A stretch of 64,000 nucleotides of DNA from Photobacterium damselae (GCF_003026815.1 NZ_PYOG01000023.1:1-64000); one strand, 5' to 3'. Positions 35,694-45,390 are shown, numbered from the stretch's first letter. Notes: generated from the sequence alone by a model not told the origin. Made by a program: numbers and translations.

Positions 35694-36997
35694 AGATTGC
35701 TATTATTGGTTCTGGGATATCAGGACTGACTTGTGCTTGGTATCTGCAAAAACAGCATCAAGTTAGTCTATATGAGGCAAATGATTACTTAGGTGGGCAT
35801 ACCGCAACGGTCGATGTTGAAGTTGAAAGTGGTCATTATGCGATAGATACTGGTTTTATTGTTTTTAACGATCGTACCTACCCAAACTTTGAGCGCTTAC
35901 TTAAAGAGTTGGACATTAAAGGTCAGGATACTCAAATGAGCTTTAGTGTGCACAATCAGCAGAGTGGGCTGGAATATAATGGTCACACACTAGCAACGCT
36001 TTTTGCCCAGAAAGCCAACTTGGTTAATCCCCGTTTTTATCGGTTTTTATATGAAATCGTTAAGTTTAATCGAGAGGCTAAAAAAGCCATTGAACGACAA
36101 GATTTTGATTCGAGTCAGACTTTAGGGGATTTTCTCAATCAATATGGGTTTAGTGACTATTTCTGTACCAACTATATCTTGCCTATGGGCGCTGCTATTT
36201 GGTCTTCAACCTTAAGTGATATGCGTAAATTCCCATTACTATTTTTCTTAAAGTTTTTCTTAAATCATGGTTTGCTTGATATTACACATCGACCGCAATG
36301 GAAAGTGATCCCCGGTGGATCTCGTCAGTACATTAATAAGATGCTGTTAGATCTTAAAGCTGATATTAGGCTAAATACTCCAGTTTTAACGGTGCATCGT
36401 TTTCACGACAGAGCAGATGTTGTGATCAAAAATCGGGAACAGCCAGAGCTTCATCAAATCGAGTCTTTTGATCAGGTGATCTTTGCGTGCCATAGTGATC
36501 AAGCCTTAGCTATGTTGGCCAAGCCATCAATAAATGAGAAAGAGGTTCTTGGCAATATTTATTATCAAGATAACGAGGTTGTGCTACACACCGATACCAA
36601 CTTATTACCAATTGAACCAAAAGCATGGGCAGCTTGGAATTATCACTTATTTCCAGCATCAGAACACGGCAGTGAACGCTTAGCGGCGCTAACTTACAAT
36701 ATGAATATCTTGCAAGGGCTGCAATCTTCTGAGACCTTTTGTGTCAGTTTGAATCAGACTGAAAAGATCGATCCGACAAAAATTCTGCGTACATTTACCT
36801 ATTCTCATCCTGTTTTTTCGACTCAATCAATAGCGGCACAGCAAAAACGACATGATATCAATGGATTTCAACGTAGTTGGTTTTGTGGTGCCTATTGGTA
36901 TAACGGATTTCATGAAGATGGGGTAAGAAGTGCATTAGATGTTATAGAAGCAATTAATGAGCTTCCCAGCCAGAGCAATTATCAAAGGAGTGCGTAA
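35690..36997 (+). CDS. FAD-dependent amine-oxidase-like oxidoreductase
   Basis: The 435-residue protein begins with the dinucleotide-binding motif MKIAIIGSGISGLTCAWYL, then LGGHTATVDVEV and DTGFIVFNDRTYPNFERLL. The end has the FAD motif GAYWYNGFHEDGVRSALDV. ATG 35690 overlaps the SDR stop. It belongs to the COG2907 group found beside CFA-like methyltransferases. In Rhodobacter, genes of this kind under the singlet-oxygen response are linked to unusual (furan) fatty acid synthesis. A desaturase or oxidase role on acyl chains is therefore plausible, not shown. Confidence 0.88.
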   Translation: MKIAIIGSGISGLTCAWYLQKQHQVSLYEANDYLGGHTATVDVEVESGHYAIDTGFIVFNDRTYPNFERLLKELDIKGQDTQMSFSVHNQQSGLEYNGHTLATLFAQKANLVNPRFYRFLYEIVKFNREAKKAIERQDFDSSQTLGDFLNQYGFSDYFCTNYILPMGAAIWSSTLSDMRKFPLLFFLKFFLNHGLLDITHRPQWKVIPGGSRQYINKMLLDLKADIRLNTPVLTVHRFHDRADVVIKNREQPELHQIESFDQVIFACHSDQALAMLAKPSINEKEVLGNIYYQDNEVVLHTDTNLLPIEPKAWAAWNYHLFPASEHGSERLAALTYNMNILQGLQSSETFCVSLNQTEKIDPTKILRTFTYSHPVFSTQSIAAQQKRHDINGFQRSWFCGAYWYNGFHEDGVRSALDVIEAINELPSQSNYQRSA

Positions 36998-37875
36998 TGG
37001 GTAAGGTCATAGGGGATGATTACACAGGACATGGCTTATACGTAGGTATCGTTAGGCATCGCCGTTTTAATCCGATCAAGCACAGTTTTTGTTATCCCAT
37101 TTTTATGACTTACCTTGAATTAGATTCACTGGATTTGTTATTAGAGCAGAAATGGTGGTTTGGTACTCGGCCTTGGTGCTGGGTTCGATTTCGGTTTCAA
37201 GATTACCTTAATAGTGACAATGTAACTTATCCGACAACAGGTAAAGAACTTAAGCAAGCGGTATTAGAGAAGTTAACGCAACTCACTGGGATGGATATGA
37301 GTGCAATAACGCGGGTGAATATGCTCGGTCATTTGCGTTATGGCGGATTGTATTTTAGTCCGTTAAATCTTTATTACTGTTTTAATGAACACAATGAACT
37401 TTGTTGGGTGTTAGCTGAAGTCAGTAATACGCCATGGAATCAGCGTCATTATTATGCGCTACCTATTTTGACAAAGAGTGAAGGCGATAAAAGCCAGAAA
37501 CCATCACAGCGATTTACTGTTGAACACTTAAAAGCCTTTCACGTATCGCCTTTTAATCCGATGGAGCAAAGATACTCTTGGTTACTCAATCAGCCACAAA
37601 CTGTTTTAAGCGTACATCTAGAGATATTAACTCTAACGGATGATAAACACCAAACAAGCAGATATTCGAATTCTTGTTCTGAGCAAACCAGAGCGATAAA
37701 AGTTTTTGATGCCACAATGAAACTGAAATATCAGCCGTTTACAGGACATCGACTGGGCAAACAACTGATAATAACACCGATCATGACCATTAAAGTGATT
37801 ATTGGGATTTATTGGCAGGCGCTGAAATTATGGATAAAGAAAGCGCCGTTTTATAACCACCCAACCCGCTCATAA
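36997..37875 (+). CDS. DUF1365 family protein
   Basis: The 292-residue protein has the family start GLYVGIVRHRRFNPIKHSFC and later PLNLYYCFNEHNELCWVLAE, VSNTPWNQRHYYALP and KAFHVSPFNPMEQRYSW. There is a hydrophobic stretch near the C-terminus. The ATG overlaps the FAD-oxidoreductase stop by one base, so translation is coupled. DUF1365 genes occur almost always between this oxidoreductase and a CFA-like gene, which implies a common pathway, but its reaction is not known. Confidence 0.9.
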   Translation: MGKVIGDDYTGHGLYVGIVRHRRFNPIKHSFCYPIFMTYLELDSLDLLLEQKWWFGTRPWCWVRFRFQDYLNSDNVTYPTTGKELKQAVLEKLTQLTGMDMSAITRVNMLGHLRYGGLYFSPLNLYYCFNEHNELCWVLAEVSNTPWNQRHYYALPILTKSEGDKSQKPSQRFTVEHLKAFHVSPFNPMEQRYSWLLNQPQTVLSVHLEILTLTDDKHQTSRYSNSCSEQTRAIKVFDATMKLKYQPFTGHRLGKQLIITPIMTIKVIIGIYWQALKLWIKKAPFYNHPTRS

Positions 37876-37894
37876 TCAATACGAGGGATGAAGT

Positions 37895-39145
37895 ATGTTA
37901 AAAGAGCCAGCAACAATCGTTAAATCGTTAGATAAGCCGTTAACCAGCAGTATTTCATTTCAGATTAGTCGCAAAGTGGTTATGGCTCTTTTATCTCAGC
38001 TTTCTCACGCAGGACTGACGGTAACTGAGCCAAATGGAGAGCAACTGTTTTTTGGTGATAAGAGCAGTGACCTACAAGCTCAGCTTACCATTCATAACCA
38101 AAGCTTTTATAAACGCCTGCTCCAAGGGGGAAGCATTGCGGCAGGTGAAGCGTATATTGATCACTGGTGGGAATCCCCCAATGTTACCGACGTTATTCGA
38201 GTATTGGCTCGTAACTTAGCGACTCTTGATAAAATTGAAGCTAAAACTTCTTGGATCACTCAGCTTTCTACCAAATTAAGCCATAAGCTTCGACGTAATA
38301 ATCAAGACAATGCCAAGCAGAATATCTCCGCGCATTATGATCGTGGAAATGATCTCTATAGCGCATTTCTCGATCGTAATATGTTGTACTCAGCCGCAAT
38401 CTACCAATCTGAACTCGACGATCTCTATCATGCTCAAATTAATAAAATGGATCGCCTCTGCCAGCAATTAGCTTTAACACCCGATGATCATTTGTTAGAG
38501 ATTGGTACTGGTTGGGGCGGAATGGCCATTTATGCTGCACAATATTACGGCTGTAAGGTCACTACCACCACCATATCTAAAGAGCAGTATGCATGGGCTC
38601 AGCAACGAGTAGATGCATTGGGCTTAAATGATCAAATCACCTTATTACTAGAAGATTATCGTGACTTAACAGGTGAGTACGACAAAATTGTTTCAATAGA
38701 AATGATTGAAGCGGTGGGTCGTGAATATCTGGATATGTATATTGAAAAATGCCAATCCTTATTAAAGCCAGGTGGCCGTTTTGCCATTCAAGCGATAACA
38801 ATCGCCGATCAGCGTTATGACAGCTATAGCAAGAACGTTGACTTTATTCAGAAGCATATCTTTCCTGGTGGTTTTTTACCCTCAGTGACTGTGTTGCTTA
38901 AAACCATGACAGAGAAAAGCGACTTTGTAGTTCGAGATATGTTTGATATGGGACTAGATTATGCTCGTACCTTAAATGATTGGCATCGAAATTTTAATCA
39001 GAATATCGAACTGATTACGCTGCGAGGCTATGATGAACGGTTTGTCCGTATGTGGCGGTACTATTTTTGCTACTGTGAAGGGGGCTTTTTAGAAAAGACA
39101 ATCAGTGCAATTCAGCTGGTGGCAGAAAGACCTAAATACCACTAA
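37895..39145 (+). CDS. cfa: cyclopropane-fatty-acyl-phospholipid synthase-like methyltransferase
   Basis: The enzyme family moves a methylene or methyl group from S-adenosylmethionine to the double bond of membrane acyl chains. The 416-residue product has the CFA pattern: ISAHYDRGNDLYSAFLDRNM, ending MLYSAAIYQS (about 145-175), SAM site LLEIGTGWGGMAIYAAQYYG (about 200), IVSIEMIEAVGREYLDMY and the C-terminal LRGYDERFVRMWRYYFCYCE. In this operon context, next to an FAD oxidoreductase and DUF1365, the product may be a methylated or furan-type acyl chain instead of a plain cyclopropane. Confidence 0.9.
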   Translation: MLKEPATIVKSLDKPLTSSISFQISRKVVMALLSQLSHAGLTVTEPNGEQLFFGDKSSDLQAQLTIHNQSFYKRLLQGGSIAAGEAYIDHWWESPNVTDVIRVLARNLATLDKIEAKTSWITQLSTKLSHKLRRNNQDNAKQNISAHYDRGNDLYSAFLDRNMLYSAAIYQSELDDLYHAQINKMDRLCQQLALTPDDHLLEIGTGWGGMAIYAAQYYGCKVTTTTISKEQYAWAQQRVDALGLNDQITLLLEDYRDLTGEYDKIVSIEMIEAVGREYLDMYIEKCQSLLKPGGRFAIQAITIADQRYDSYSKNVDFIQKHIFPGGFLPSVTVLLKTMTEKSDFVVRDMFDMGLDYARTLNDWHRNFNQNIELITLRGYDERFVRMWRYYFCYCEGGFLEKTISAIQLVAERPKYH

Positions 39146-39181
39146 CAGAGCACTATGGAACGGCTTCGAGGAGGCATGTAG

Positions 39182-39724
39182 ATGAATAAGACAACTCTTT
39201 TTGTTGGTGTCGTATTTAATGGTTATTGGTTTTTAGCCGTTTGGGGACAATACCATTACATCTTATTTCTTCAAGCTATATTGCTGTGTGCTTGGCTCTG
39301 TTTTCGAGGCAGTATTTTATTTTCGCTCTGTGTCGCCGTGCCTGGGATCTGGGTTGATCTCTTACTAAAGCGGTTTGGATTCTTTTCGTTTCCTAATTCT
39401 ACCGATCCTTTATATCAAAGCTTTGATCCTATTTTACCCTTTTGGTTGATTTTACTGTGGCTTGGTTTTGCCTCTATGGTTTGGATTATGAGAGAGACGT
39501 TGTTGTCACTACCAATGAAGCCCTTGATTGTATTAGGCAGTGTCGGTGGGGCATTGAGCTATTTGGCTGGAGAAAAGCTAGGTGCGATCTCTTTGCCTAT
39601 TGGGGTTCCATTAACGTTGCCATTGCTGATGTTGATTTGGGCAGCACTAAGTTATTTTCTACTTAAGATGTTACCCAAATTTTCTCGTCTGTATGCTCGT
39701 TGCCAAAGACATGATTCGGTTTGA
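39182..39724 (+). CDS. DUF2878 membrane protein
   Basis: A small integral membrane protein of 180 residues with about five or six hydrophobic helices (for example LFVGVVFNGYWFLAVWG, WLILLWLGFASMVWIM and ALSYLAGEKLGAIS). DUF2878 is a family found in this same block in other bacteria. The function is unknown; it could anchor or feed the lipid-modifying enzymes. The gene follows cfa closely, with GAGGAGG-like sequence (CGAGGAGGCATG) upstream. Confidence 0.8.
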   Translation: MNKTTLFVGVVFNGYWFLAVWGQYHYILFLQAILLCAWLCFRGSILFSLCVAVPGIWVDLLLKRFGFFSFPNSTDPLYQSFDPILPFWLILLWLGFASMVWIMRETLLSLPMKPLIVLGSVGGALSYLAGEKLGAISLPIGVPLTLPLLMLIWAALSYFLLKMLPKFSRLYARCQRHDSV

Positions 39725-39750
39725 TTTAACTTAAAGCGCGAGGAATCGCT

Positions 39751-40260
39751 ATGCCTTTTAAATCTCTTTTGTTTATTTGGGCTTTATTGCTGTCAGAGCA
39801 GAGCTATGCAGAGCAACATTTTAGCTGGGTGAATTGGCCTGTTGTTGGTAATACTGAATTGACATGGGGCTGGTGGCCCATCTATCAAGCGCAGCTGCGT
39901 ACACCATCAGGACAGTATCAAGCTAATAATGACAATAATATCGCGTTAATTATTCGTTATGAAAGAGAGATTGATGCAAGTGATTTACTACAGGCAACCG
40001 ATGAACAGTGGCAACATTTAGGATATAGCCAACAGCAGAGACAAGTATGGTTAAAGTCCTTGCAGGGCATTTGGCCTAATGTAAGGCAAGGGGATCGACT
40101 TATTTTTGTGGTGCAAGATGAGATTGGGTATTTCTTGTTTCAAAATAAAGTGATTGGAACGATCTCAAACCCAAGTCTTAATCGCGCCTTCCTTGCTATT
40201 TGGTTATCTCCTAACAGTTCATACCCCAAACTACGTTTAGAGTTAATTGGTAGGGAGTAA
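39751..40260 (+). CDS. chalcone-isomerase-like secreted protein
   Basis: The 169-residue product has a signal peptide (LLFIWALLLSEQSYA, cleavage near 20) and the bacterial chalcone-isomerase-like pattern NWPVVGNTELTWGWWPIYQA, then LIIRYEREIDASDLLQATDE and VRQGDRLIFVVQ. It is likely periplasmic. The fold binds fatty acids in plant relatives, which fits a lipid pathway, but catalysis is not implied. The gene is between the DUF2878 and DUF3833 genes with short spacers. Confidence 0.75.
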   Translation: MPFKSLLFIWALLLSEQSYAEQHFSWVNWPVVGNTELTWGWWPIYQAQLRTPSGQYQANNDNNIALIIRYEREIDASDLLQATDEQWQHLGYSQQQRQVWLKSLQGIWPNVRQGDRLIFVVQDEIGYFLFQNKVIGTISNPSLNRAFLAIWLSPNSSYPKLRLELIGRE

Positions 40261-40263
40261 TCT

Positions 40264-40872
40264 ATGGCTAGCAAATATCTACAAATTTTTATGATGTTGT
40301 TGATTCTCCCTTGGTTACTAAGCTGTTCGCAAAAACTGAGTGATTATCAAAATATGCAACCTAAGTTAGATTTGTTCGAATACTTTAACGGTCATGTTAT
40401 TGCTTGGGGGATGGTGCAAGATTATACCCATACGCAGACAAGACGTTTTGAGGTTACTATTTTAGGGACAGTTAAAGATAATCAACTGACATTAGTTGAA
40501 GACTTTATTTTTTCTGACGGAGAAACCCAACAGCGTATTTGGCATATTACCCAATTGAGTGAGGGGGTCTATCAAGGAACGGCAAACGATGTGATTGGTA
40601 CTGCAATGGGAAAATCCCAAGGTAATGCTGTAAATTGGCGTTATACCCTCGACTTACCCGTAGGTGATGATAGCTATCAGGTTCAATTTGATGATTGGAT
40701 GTACTTACAAGATGAACGTCATCTGTTTAATCTCGCAGATATTAAGAAATTTGGGATTAAAGTTGGACAAGTGACCTTATTTTTTCAAAAACAACCTGCA
40801 ACGAAAAATCCCATAGTTAAGAGCACAATATCTAAGAACTCAATTTCTAAGAACATCGAATTTAAGCATTAA
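40264..40872 (+). CDS. DUF3833 lipoprotein
   Basis: The 202-residue product has a lipoprotein signal (MMLLILPWLLSCSQK, Cys at about 21). The DUF3833 core follows (FEYFNGHVIAWGMVQDYTHT, FEVTILGTVKDNQLTLVEDF, DDWMYLQDERHLFNLADIKK). The C-terminal tail repeats short KxxISKN-like units and is low in complexity. Three bases separate it from the preceding gene. It is the last gene of the 31.1-40.9 kb block; a convergent gene follows. Probably an envelope partner of the lipid pathway; reaction unknown. Confidence 0.85.
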   Translation: MASKYLQIFMMLLILPWLLSCSQKLSDYQNMQPKLDLFEYFNGHVIAWGMVQDYTHTQTRRFEVTILGTVKDNQLTLVEDFIFSDGETQQRIWHITQLSEGVYQGTANDVIGTAMGKSQGNAVNWRYTLDLPVGDDSYQVQFDDWMYLQDERHLFNLADIKKFGIKVGQVTLFFQKQPATKNPIVKSTISKNSISKNIEFKH

Positions 40873-40894
40873 TAATATAGTCGATTAGAACCAA

Positions 40895-42595
40895 TCAACT
40901 CACACCCCGTGACATGGCGACGATGCGTTTTAGTAGCCAGCGAATAAGTAAGGGCACCTCATCAACCTTGCCTTCATGAGTGTATTCGACGATGGCAAGA
41001 GCCACATCGGGTTTTGCATGACGCTTAAGTGCTCGTTGAATAATCTTATGCGCGTTAATTGGCGCATCACCCTGAATGCCAGATAGTTGCTTAAATAGCG
41101 CTTCATATCCCTGATTATAAAGATAATGTTCTATATCTCTGTCGGGTAATACAGTAAGACGGTGTCGCTCTGCATCCGTACCTAACATATTACGTACTGT
41201 TTCAGCGTACTTGCGTCCAGCCATGTCACCGTCAGAGATAAGGTGCCACTCTATACCTAATGAGCGAGCAATTTTGACCAAAGGGCGCAAACCACTTTGA
41301 GCAAACTCGATAATTTGAACCCCTTCAGCAGCTAGGTTATATCCACAATAACGAGCCAATTCGTTAAACAACCATACTTCGGTTTCACCTTCCACCAATA
41401 ACCAAGCACGGGCAAATAACGCACTAGGACGATGTAACCTGACATGAAAACTGACACGGCGAGTTTCATCTTTGCCTAAAGTACGCTTACCCACTTCAAA
41501 TACTTGTGTTCTATCAGCCTGTCGAATTAACTTCTTAATACTTTGTAGCGGTACACTAGAGAGTAATTCAGGGCTGTTTGTGGTTAAGATCTTTTGCATT
41601 GGCATCGAACTAATGAATGACCAAGCTTGCTGCAAAATGGTTGGATGTAACCGACCTTCAGGATCTTCAACAATAAGGATAGGGCGTGAAAGGCGTTTTA
41701 AGCTAACAGGGCCTCTCGCTCGAATAAAAGCATTCAGCAAGCCTAGTAGCACCAGTTGGTTTTGTTTCGATAAATTTTTAGGAATAAGTTGCTCAAATGG
41801 GTGCTCTGCATATTGGGCAAAGCTAGGGAAATGAGCTCGATTAAAATTACGCTGACGCTGGTGGGGGGCAAAAGCAAAATAGTGATCAACTAACGAATGA
41901 AGCGCTTTAATACTGCTTTTTAGCTCCCCTGAATTTACATGACCTGGTTGTGTCATAAGTCGACGACAGGTGTTATCTAAACGCTTTTGAATCCGAGCTT
42001 CTTGCTGCGCATTACCATTAACATGATTATCGCTGTGACCATTCGTTTGTAGTTGCTCATGATCATTACTATCGTGTAGCGGCTTGTTCTCATCGTCATA
42101 ATACCTTAGGCGGCGAGCATCACGTAGACGAACAACAGGGTGTAAGACCATCCAGCGTTTAATCATACGATCATTTTCATCACAATGAATTTCTCGACCA
42201 TGATGATTTAGAAAACGGCGATAGGTTATCACCTTGTCATTTTCAATAACGCTTTCAATTTGGTAATAGAGGTGGCGAATGTTGTGCTTAAGAACCCAGA
42301 ATCGCTCAAATCCTTTATATCGACGTGCAATATGCTCACCTTCAGCATCTTCTTTCCAATGTAGAATGATTTGCAACTGAGTCATCTTTTTATTACCCAG
42401 AGTGTAATCCACATGAAAATCAGAGAACTTGAAGTTATAAAACTGAGCATCAGGAGAGAGAGCAATACTTAAAGCATCAAGCAGAGAAGATTTACCCCAT
42501 GCATTTTCACCAATAAGCACAGAGAGTTCATCAAAAGTGAGAGATAAACGCTTTATCCCCCTAAAGCCTGAAATTTCAATACGTTCTAAATGCAT
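40895..42595 (-). CDS. ybjD: OLD-family ATP-dependent endonuclease (YbjD, DUF2813)
   Basis: The 566-residue protein has an SMC/ABC-like ATPase domain with Walker A IGENAWGKSSLLDAL (about 32) and the signature/Walker B part SRPILIVEDPEGRLHP (about 302). A C-terminal Toprim domain follows (LLVEGETEVWLFNELARYCG, then HLISDGDMAGRKYA), as in OLD nucleases. E. coli YbjD is of similar size with the same start (LERIEISGFRGIKRLSLTF style). The expected activity is ATP-linked DNA nicking or cleavage; its cellular role is not settled. It stands alone and convergent to the lipid block, so a defence role has no support from neighbours here. Confidence 0.88.
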   Translation of the reverse strand: MHLERIEISGFRGIKRLSLTFDELSVLIGENAWGKSSLLDALSIALSPDAQFYNFKFSDFHVDYTLGNKKMTQLQIILHWKEDAEGEHIARRYKGFERFWVLKHNIRHLYYQIESVIENDKVITYRRFLNHHGREIHCDENDRMIKRWMVLHPVVRLRDARRLRYYDDENKPLHDSNDHEQLQTNGHSDNHVNGNAQQEARIQKRLDNTCRRLMTQPGHVNSGELKSSIKALHSLVDHYFAFAPHQRQRNFNRAHFPSFAQYAEHPFEQLIPKNLSKQNQLVLLGLLNAFIRARGPVSLKRLSRPILIVEDPEGRLHPTILQQAWSFISSMPMQKILTTNSPELLSSVPLQSIKKLIRQADRTQVFEVGKRTLGKDETRRVSFHVRLHRPSALFARAWLLVEGETEVWLFNELARYCGYNLAAEGVQIIEFAQSGLRPLVKIARSLGIEWHLISDGDMAGRKYAETVRNMLGTDAERHRLTVLPDRDIEHYLYNQGYEALFKQLSGIQGDAPINAHKIIQRALKRHAKPDVALAIVEYTHEGKVDEVPLLIRWLLKRIVAMSRGVS

Positions 42596-42802
42596 ATCAT
42601 CACCTCTGTTACAAGATTAGCGCAGATATAAATGGAATTTGCTACTCAAGGTCACAGATTGGTATCATCTCTACAAATTAATAAAGCGTATCTACGTAAA
42701 ATACAAGTTATTGTTTATCATTGCTTATTTATTGAGCGCCTGTCTATTTATAGAACACTAGCTGATAGGCAATAATACTCACTGAGTTAATGGAGTTTCA
42801 GT

Positions 42803-43198
42803 ATGGCTAAGATTATTCATTCAATGGTACGAGTTCGTGATTTAGATAAGTCACTGTTTTTTTATAAGAATGCACTAGACCTTGATATTGCCGAGCGTTT
42901 GGATTTTGAAGGCTTTAGTTTGGTCTATTTACGCAATGATGAAAATGATATGGAACTAGAACTGACTTGGAATGAGGGAGTAGAAGAAGCTTATACTCAT
43001 GGTTCGGGTTATGGTCATATCGCGGTTGCTGTTGATGATTTAGAGAGCGAACATGAAAAATTAATGGGTCTGGGTTATGAGCCGGCAGACGTTAAAGAAT
43101 TTTTCCGTGATGGAACGTTACTGGCTAAATTTTTCTTTGTTCAAGACCCAGATGGCTACAAGATTGAATTCTTACAACGTCATGGCCGTTACTTATAA
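42803..43198 (+). CDS. gloA: VOC/glyoxalase I family protein
   Basis: Glyoxalase I isomerises the hemithioacetal of methylglyoxal and glutathione. The 131-residue protein has two VOC half-domains and the expected metal ligands: His near 6 (IIHSMVRVRDLDKSL), Glu near 53 (MELELTWN), His near 74 (GYGHIAVAVDD) and Glu near 122 (DPDGYKIEFLQR). The sequence diverges from typical E. coli GloA in the middle (EGFSLVYLRNDENDMELE), so it could be a VOC relative with another substrate. It is monocistronic with a hairpin after the stop. Confidence 0.75.
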   Translation: MAKIIHSMVRVRDLDKSLFFYKNALDLDIAERLDFEGFSLVYLRNDENDMELELTWNEGVEEAYTHGSGYGHIAVAVDDLESEHEKLMGLGYEPADVKEFFRDGTLLAKFFFVQDPDGYKIEFLQRHGRYL

Positions 43199-43566
43199 TA
43201 CCGAGTATTAATAATACCTTCTAATGATTAAGGCCTAGATAAGAGAGAGCCTCAAATGTCTTAGGCCTTATCCTCGCAATATTTACCGCAACCATGATCG
43301 GTACTGAATTTATTCTGTGATCTTAACGATAAAATGTTATATTGGTTTCAGTCAGATAGACAATCCATTCATATATTTGGCACCACTTTTGCAGATTATT
43401 TAACATATCTAGCTGTAATAGCTTAGTTAAACAAACTGTGTGACTGATGGGTAATAAGCCGTTGTGCAGAATGAAACAGAGGCAACTCTATTCTCTGCAA
43501 CGTAAATGACTTATTCGCCTAGTAGTCTTAGTTTCTGCAATCTACGAGGGAGATGATGATTTCTTT
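43199..43566. other. 368-bp intergenic region before the 5'-nucleotidase gene
   Basis: A hairpin at 43229-43270 (TAAGGCCTA ... TTAGGCCTTA) probably ends the glyoxalase transcript. Closer to the nucleotidase an imperfect stem TGCAGAAT ... ATTCTCTGCA at about 43462-43501 could fold in the leader. A five-codon frame overlaps the start codon (MMISL, stop TGA at 43568). No gene is seen. Confidence 0.55.
43229..43270 (+). terminator. terminator after the glyoxalase-family gene
   Basis: TAAGGCCTA pairs with TTAGGCCTTA around a loop of about 20 bases; the T tract is poor (TCCTC). Confidence 0.55.
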
Positions 43567-45327
43567 ATGATTAATAACCGTAGTGCAAAAATTACCTTTG
43601 CCCATATAAACGATACACACTCAAATTTTGAGCCTTCGTCAATATCACTAACACTTCCTGCTGATGTTTTCTCTTCTGAGACTTCAGTTTACGCAAGTTG
43701 TGGTGGTTTTTCACGAGTGTCATCGGCGGTTAAAGAGATCAAAACTCAAGCTTACCTGAATCAACGTGAATTTATGTTCCTCCATGCAGGAGATTGTTTC
43801 CAAGGTACGTTGTATTTTTCTCTTTATAAGGGCAGTGCAAACGCTGTACTCCTCAATGCGATTGGTATTGAAGCCATGGCGTTAGGTAATCATGAATTGG
43901 ATATGGGAAATGCACCTTTGGCCGACTTTTTGGACCAAGTGCAGTTTCCATTATTAGCCGGTAACTGGGATTTGTCTCAAGAAGATCAGTCTAAGCCAAA
44001 TCCTATTCGTGATAAGGAGAATGTCTATGCTTATGATGTTCAAACTCAGACCGCGAAATATATTGTAAAAGATGTGTTAGGTGAGCCCGTAGCTATTTTT
44101 GGCTTGGCTCTTGAAAACATGGTGGGGATTGCAAACCCAGATCCCGACACTCACTTTTTGAATGTTAGCCAAATTTGTCGAGATACGGTATCACACCTAA
44201 ATCAACAAGGGATCAACAAGATCATCGTACTGAGTCACCTTGGTTATGATCGTGACCTTGAACTTGCAGAAGAAGTGGTAGGGCTCGGAGCAATCATCGG
44301 TGGCCACTCACATACAATGCAAGGCGATTTTACTAATATTGGATTTGGTAAAACAGATACCTACGCGCGTATGGTTAATGGTACTTGTGTTGTACAAGCT
44401 GGGTGTAATGCCTTAGCGTTAGGTCAACTCGATATTGATTTTGCCGCTGATGGTACTGTCGAACGAGTTTCGGGTGTCAATCAGTTACTTCTTGGCCGAC
44501 AGTTTACGGTAGATGCAACGCGTACAGAGCACTTAGATCAAGACAGTCATGATGCAGTCAGACACTATCTAACTGAACAAGCAAATGTGCGTTTTTGTGT
44601 TAAAGATCCTGTTATCGAAAACATATTGAATGAACACTATCGCCCCGCGGTTCGTAATCTGCAAGTTGAGCAAGTGGCGTTAGTCACAGAGCCTTTACGA
44701 CATACACGTATTCCCGATCAGAAAGGTCCAAGCCAAATTGCACCTTGGGTAGTACAGAGTTTTGTCTGGAAGGGACGTCAACTTGGCTATGATATCGATT
44801 TTGGTATCCATAATGCTGGTGGCGTGCGAGCTTCACTTAATCCTGGGCCTATTACCCCCGCCGATGTTGCTGGTAAGTTATTACCATTTGCTATTGGTTT
44901 AATGGTTTATCAAGTAAAAGGTAAGCGCATTCGCCAAGCATTAGAGGGTGCGATTGATAATGCGATTGATAACGGTGTAGAAGGAACCGGGACTGGAAGT
45001 TTTCCTTATGTGGCCGATCTTCGTTATACCTACCGTTGTTGTTCAACTAAGGGTACACGTATAGAGCAGTTACAACATTTATCAGATGGTCAATGGATCG
45101 ATGTTGACGATGAGAAAGTGTATACCTCTGTATCCTCTGGCTATACTGCAACAGGTAAAGAAGGGTATGCACCATTACTTGATTATGTCTCTGAACCGAA
45201 AGCGATGAATGTTACTATGGCTGATGCATTTGAAGATTTTGCTCGAATGAAGGGTGAATTCAGTGCTCCAGAAGAAAATTATACTGTGTATATTCCTTGT
45301 GAGTGCAATGCAACAGATGTCGCCTAA
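43567..45327 (+). CDS. 5'-nucleotidase/UshA-type metallophosphoesterase without signal peptide
   Basis: The 586-residue protein belongs to the UshA/5'-nucleotidase family, which hydrolyses nucleotides or UDP-sugars with two metal ions. The metallophosphoesterase domain has HINDTHSNFEP (about 13), GDCFQGTLYF, ALGNHELDMGN (about 107) and IGGHSHTMQGD. The C-terminal 5'-nucleotidase domain shows GIHNAGGVRASLNPGPIT and DLRYTYRCC. Unlike UshA it has no signal peptide, so it is probably cytoplasmic. The start at 43567 follows GGGAG at somewhat long spacing and overlaps a tiny upstream frame. A strong terminator follows. Confidence 0.88.
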   Translation: MINNRSAKITFAHINDTHSNFEPSSISLTLPADVFSSETSVYASCGGFSRVSSAVKEIKTQAYLNQREFMFLHAGDCFQGTLYFSLYKGSANAVLLNAIGIEAMALGNHELDMGNAPLADFLDQVQFPLLAGNWDLSQEDQSKPNPIRDKENVYAYDVQTQTAKYIVKDVLGEPVAIFGLALENMVGIANPDPDTHFLNVSQICRDTVSHLNQQGINKIIVLSHLGYDRDLELAEEVVGLGAIIGGHSHTMQGDFTNIGFGKTDTYARMVNGTCVVQAGCNALALGQLDIDFAADGTVERVSGVNQLLLGRQFTVDATRTEHLDQDSHDAVRHYLTEQANVRFCVKDPVIENILNEHYRPAVRNLQVEQVALVTEPLRHTRIPDQKGPSQIAPWVVQSFVWKGRQLGYDIDFGIHNAGGVRASLNPGPITPADVAGKLLPFAIGLMVYQVKGKRIRQALEGAIDNAIDNGVEGTGTGSFPYVADLRYTYRCCSTKGTRIEQLQHLSDGQWIDVDDEKVYTSVSSGYTATGKEGYAPLLDYVSEPKAMNVTMADAFEDFARMKGEFSAPEENYTVYIPCECNATDVA

Positions 45328-45390
45328 GTAGATATGTTTAGCAAAAGAGTAGGCGAGACACTAAGTAAGACATTAATCGCTAAATTATTT

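Noticed and set aside
40895..42595. OLD nuclease as part of a phage-defence pair
   Set aside because: No partner such as GajB or a reverse transcriptase is adjacent, and the sequence follows the widespread YbjD type.
43462..43501. Riboswitch-like fold upstream of the 5'-nucleotidase gene
   Set aside because: Only one imperfect stem is visible and no conserved riboswitch core can be recognised.
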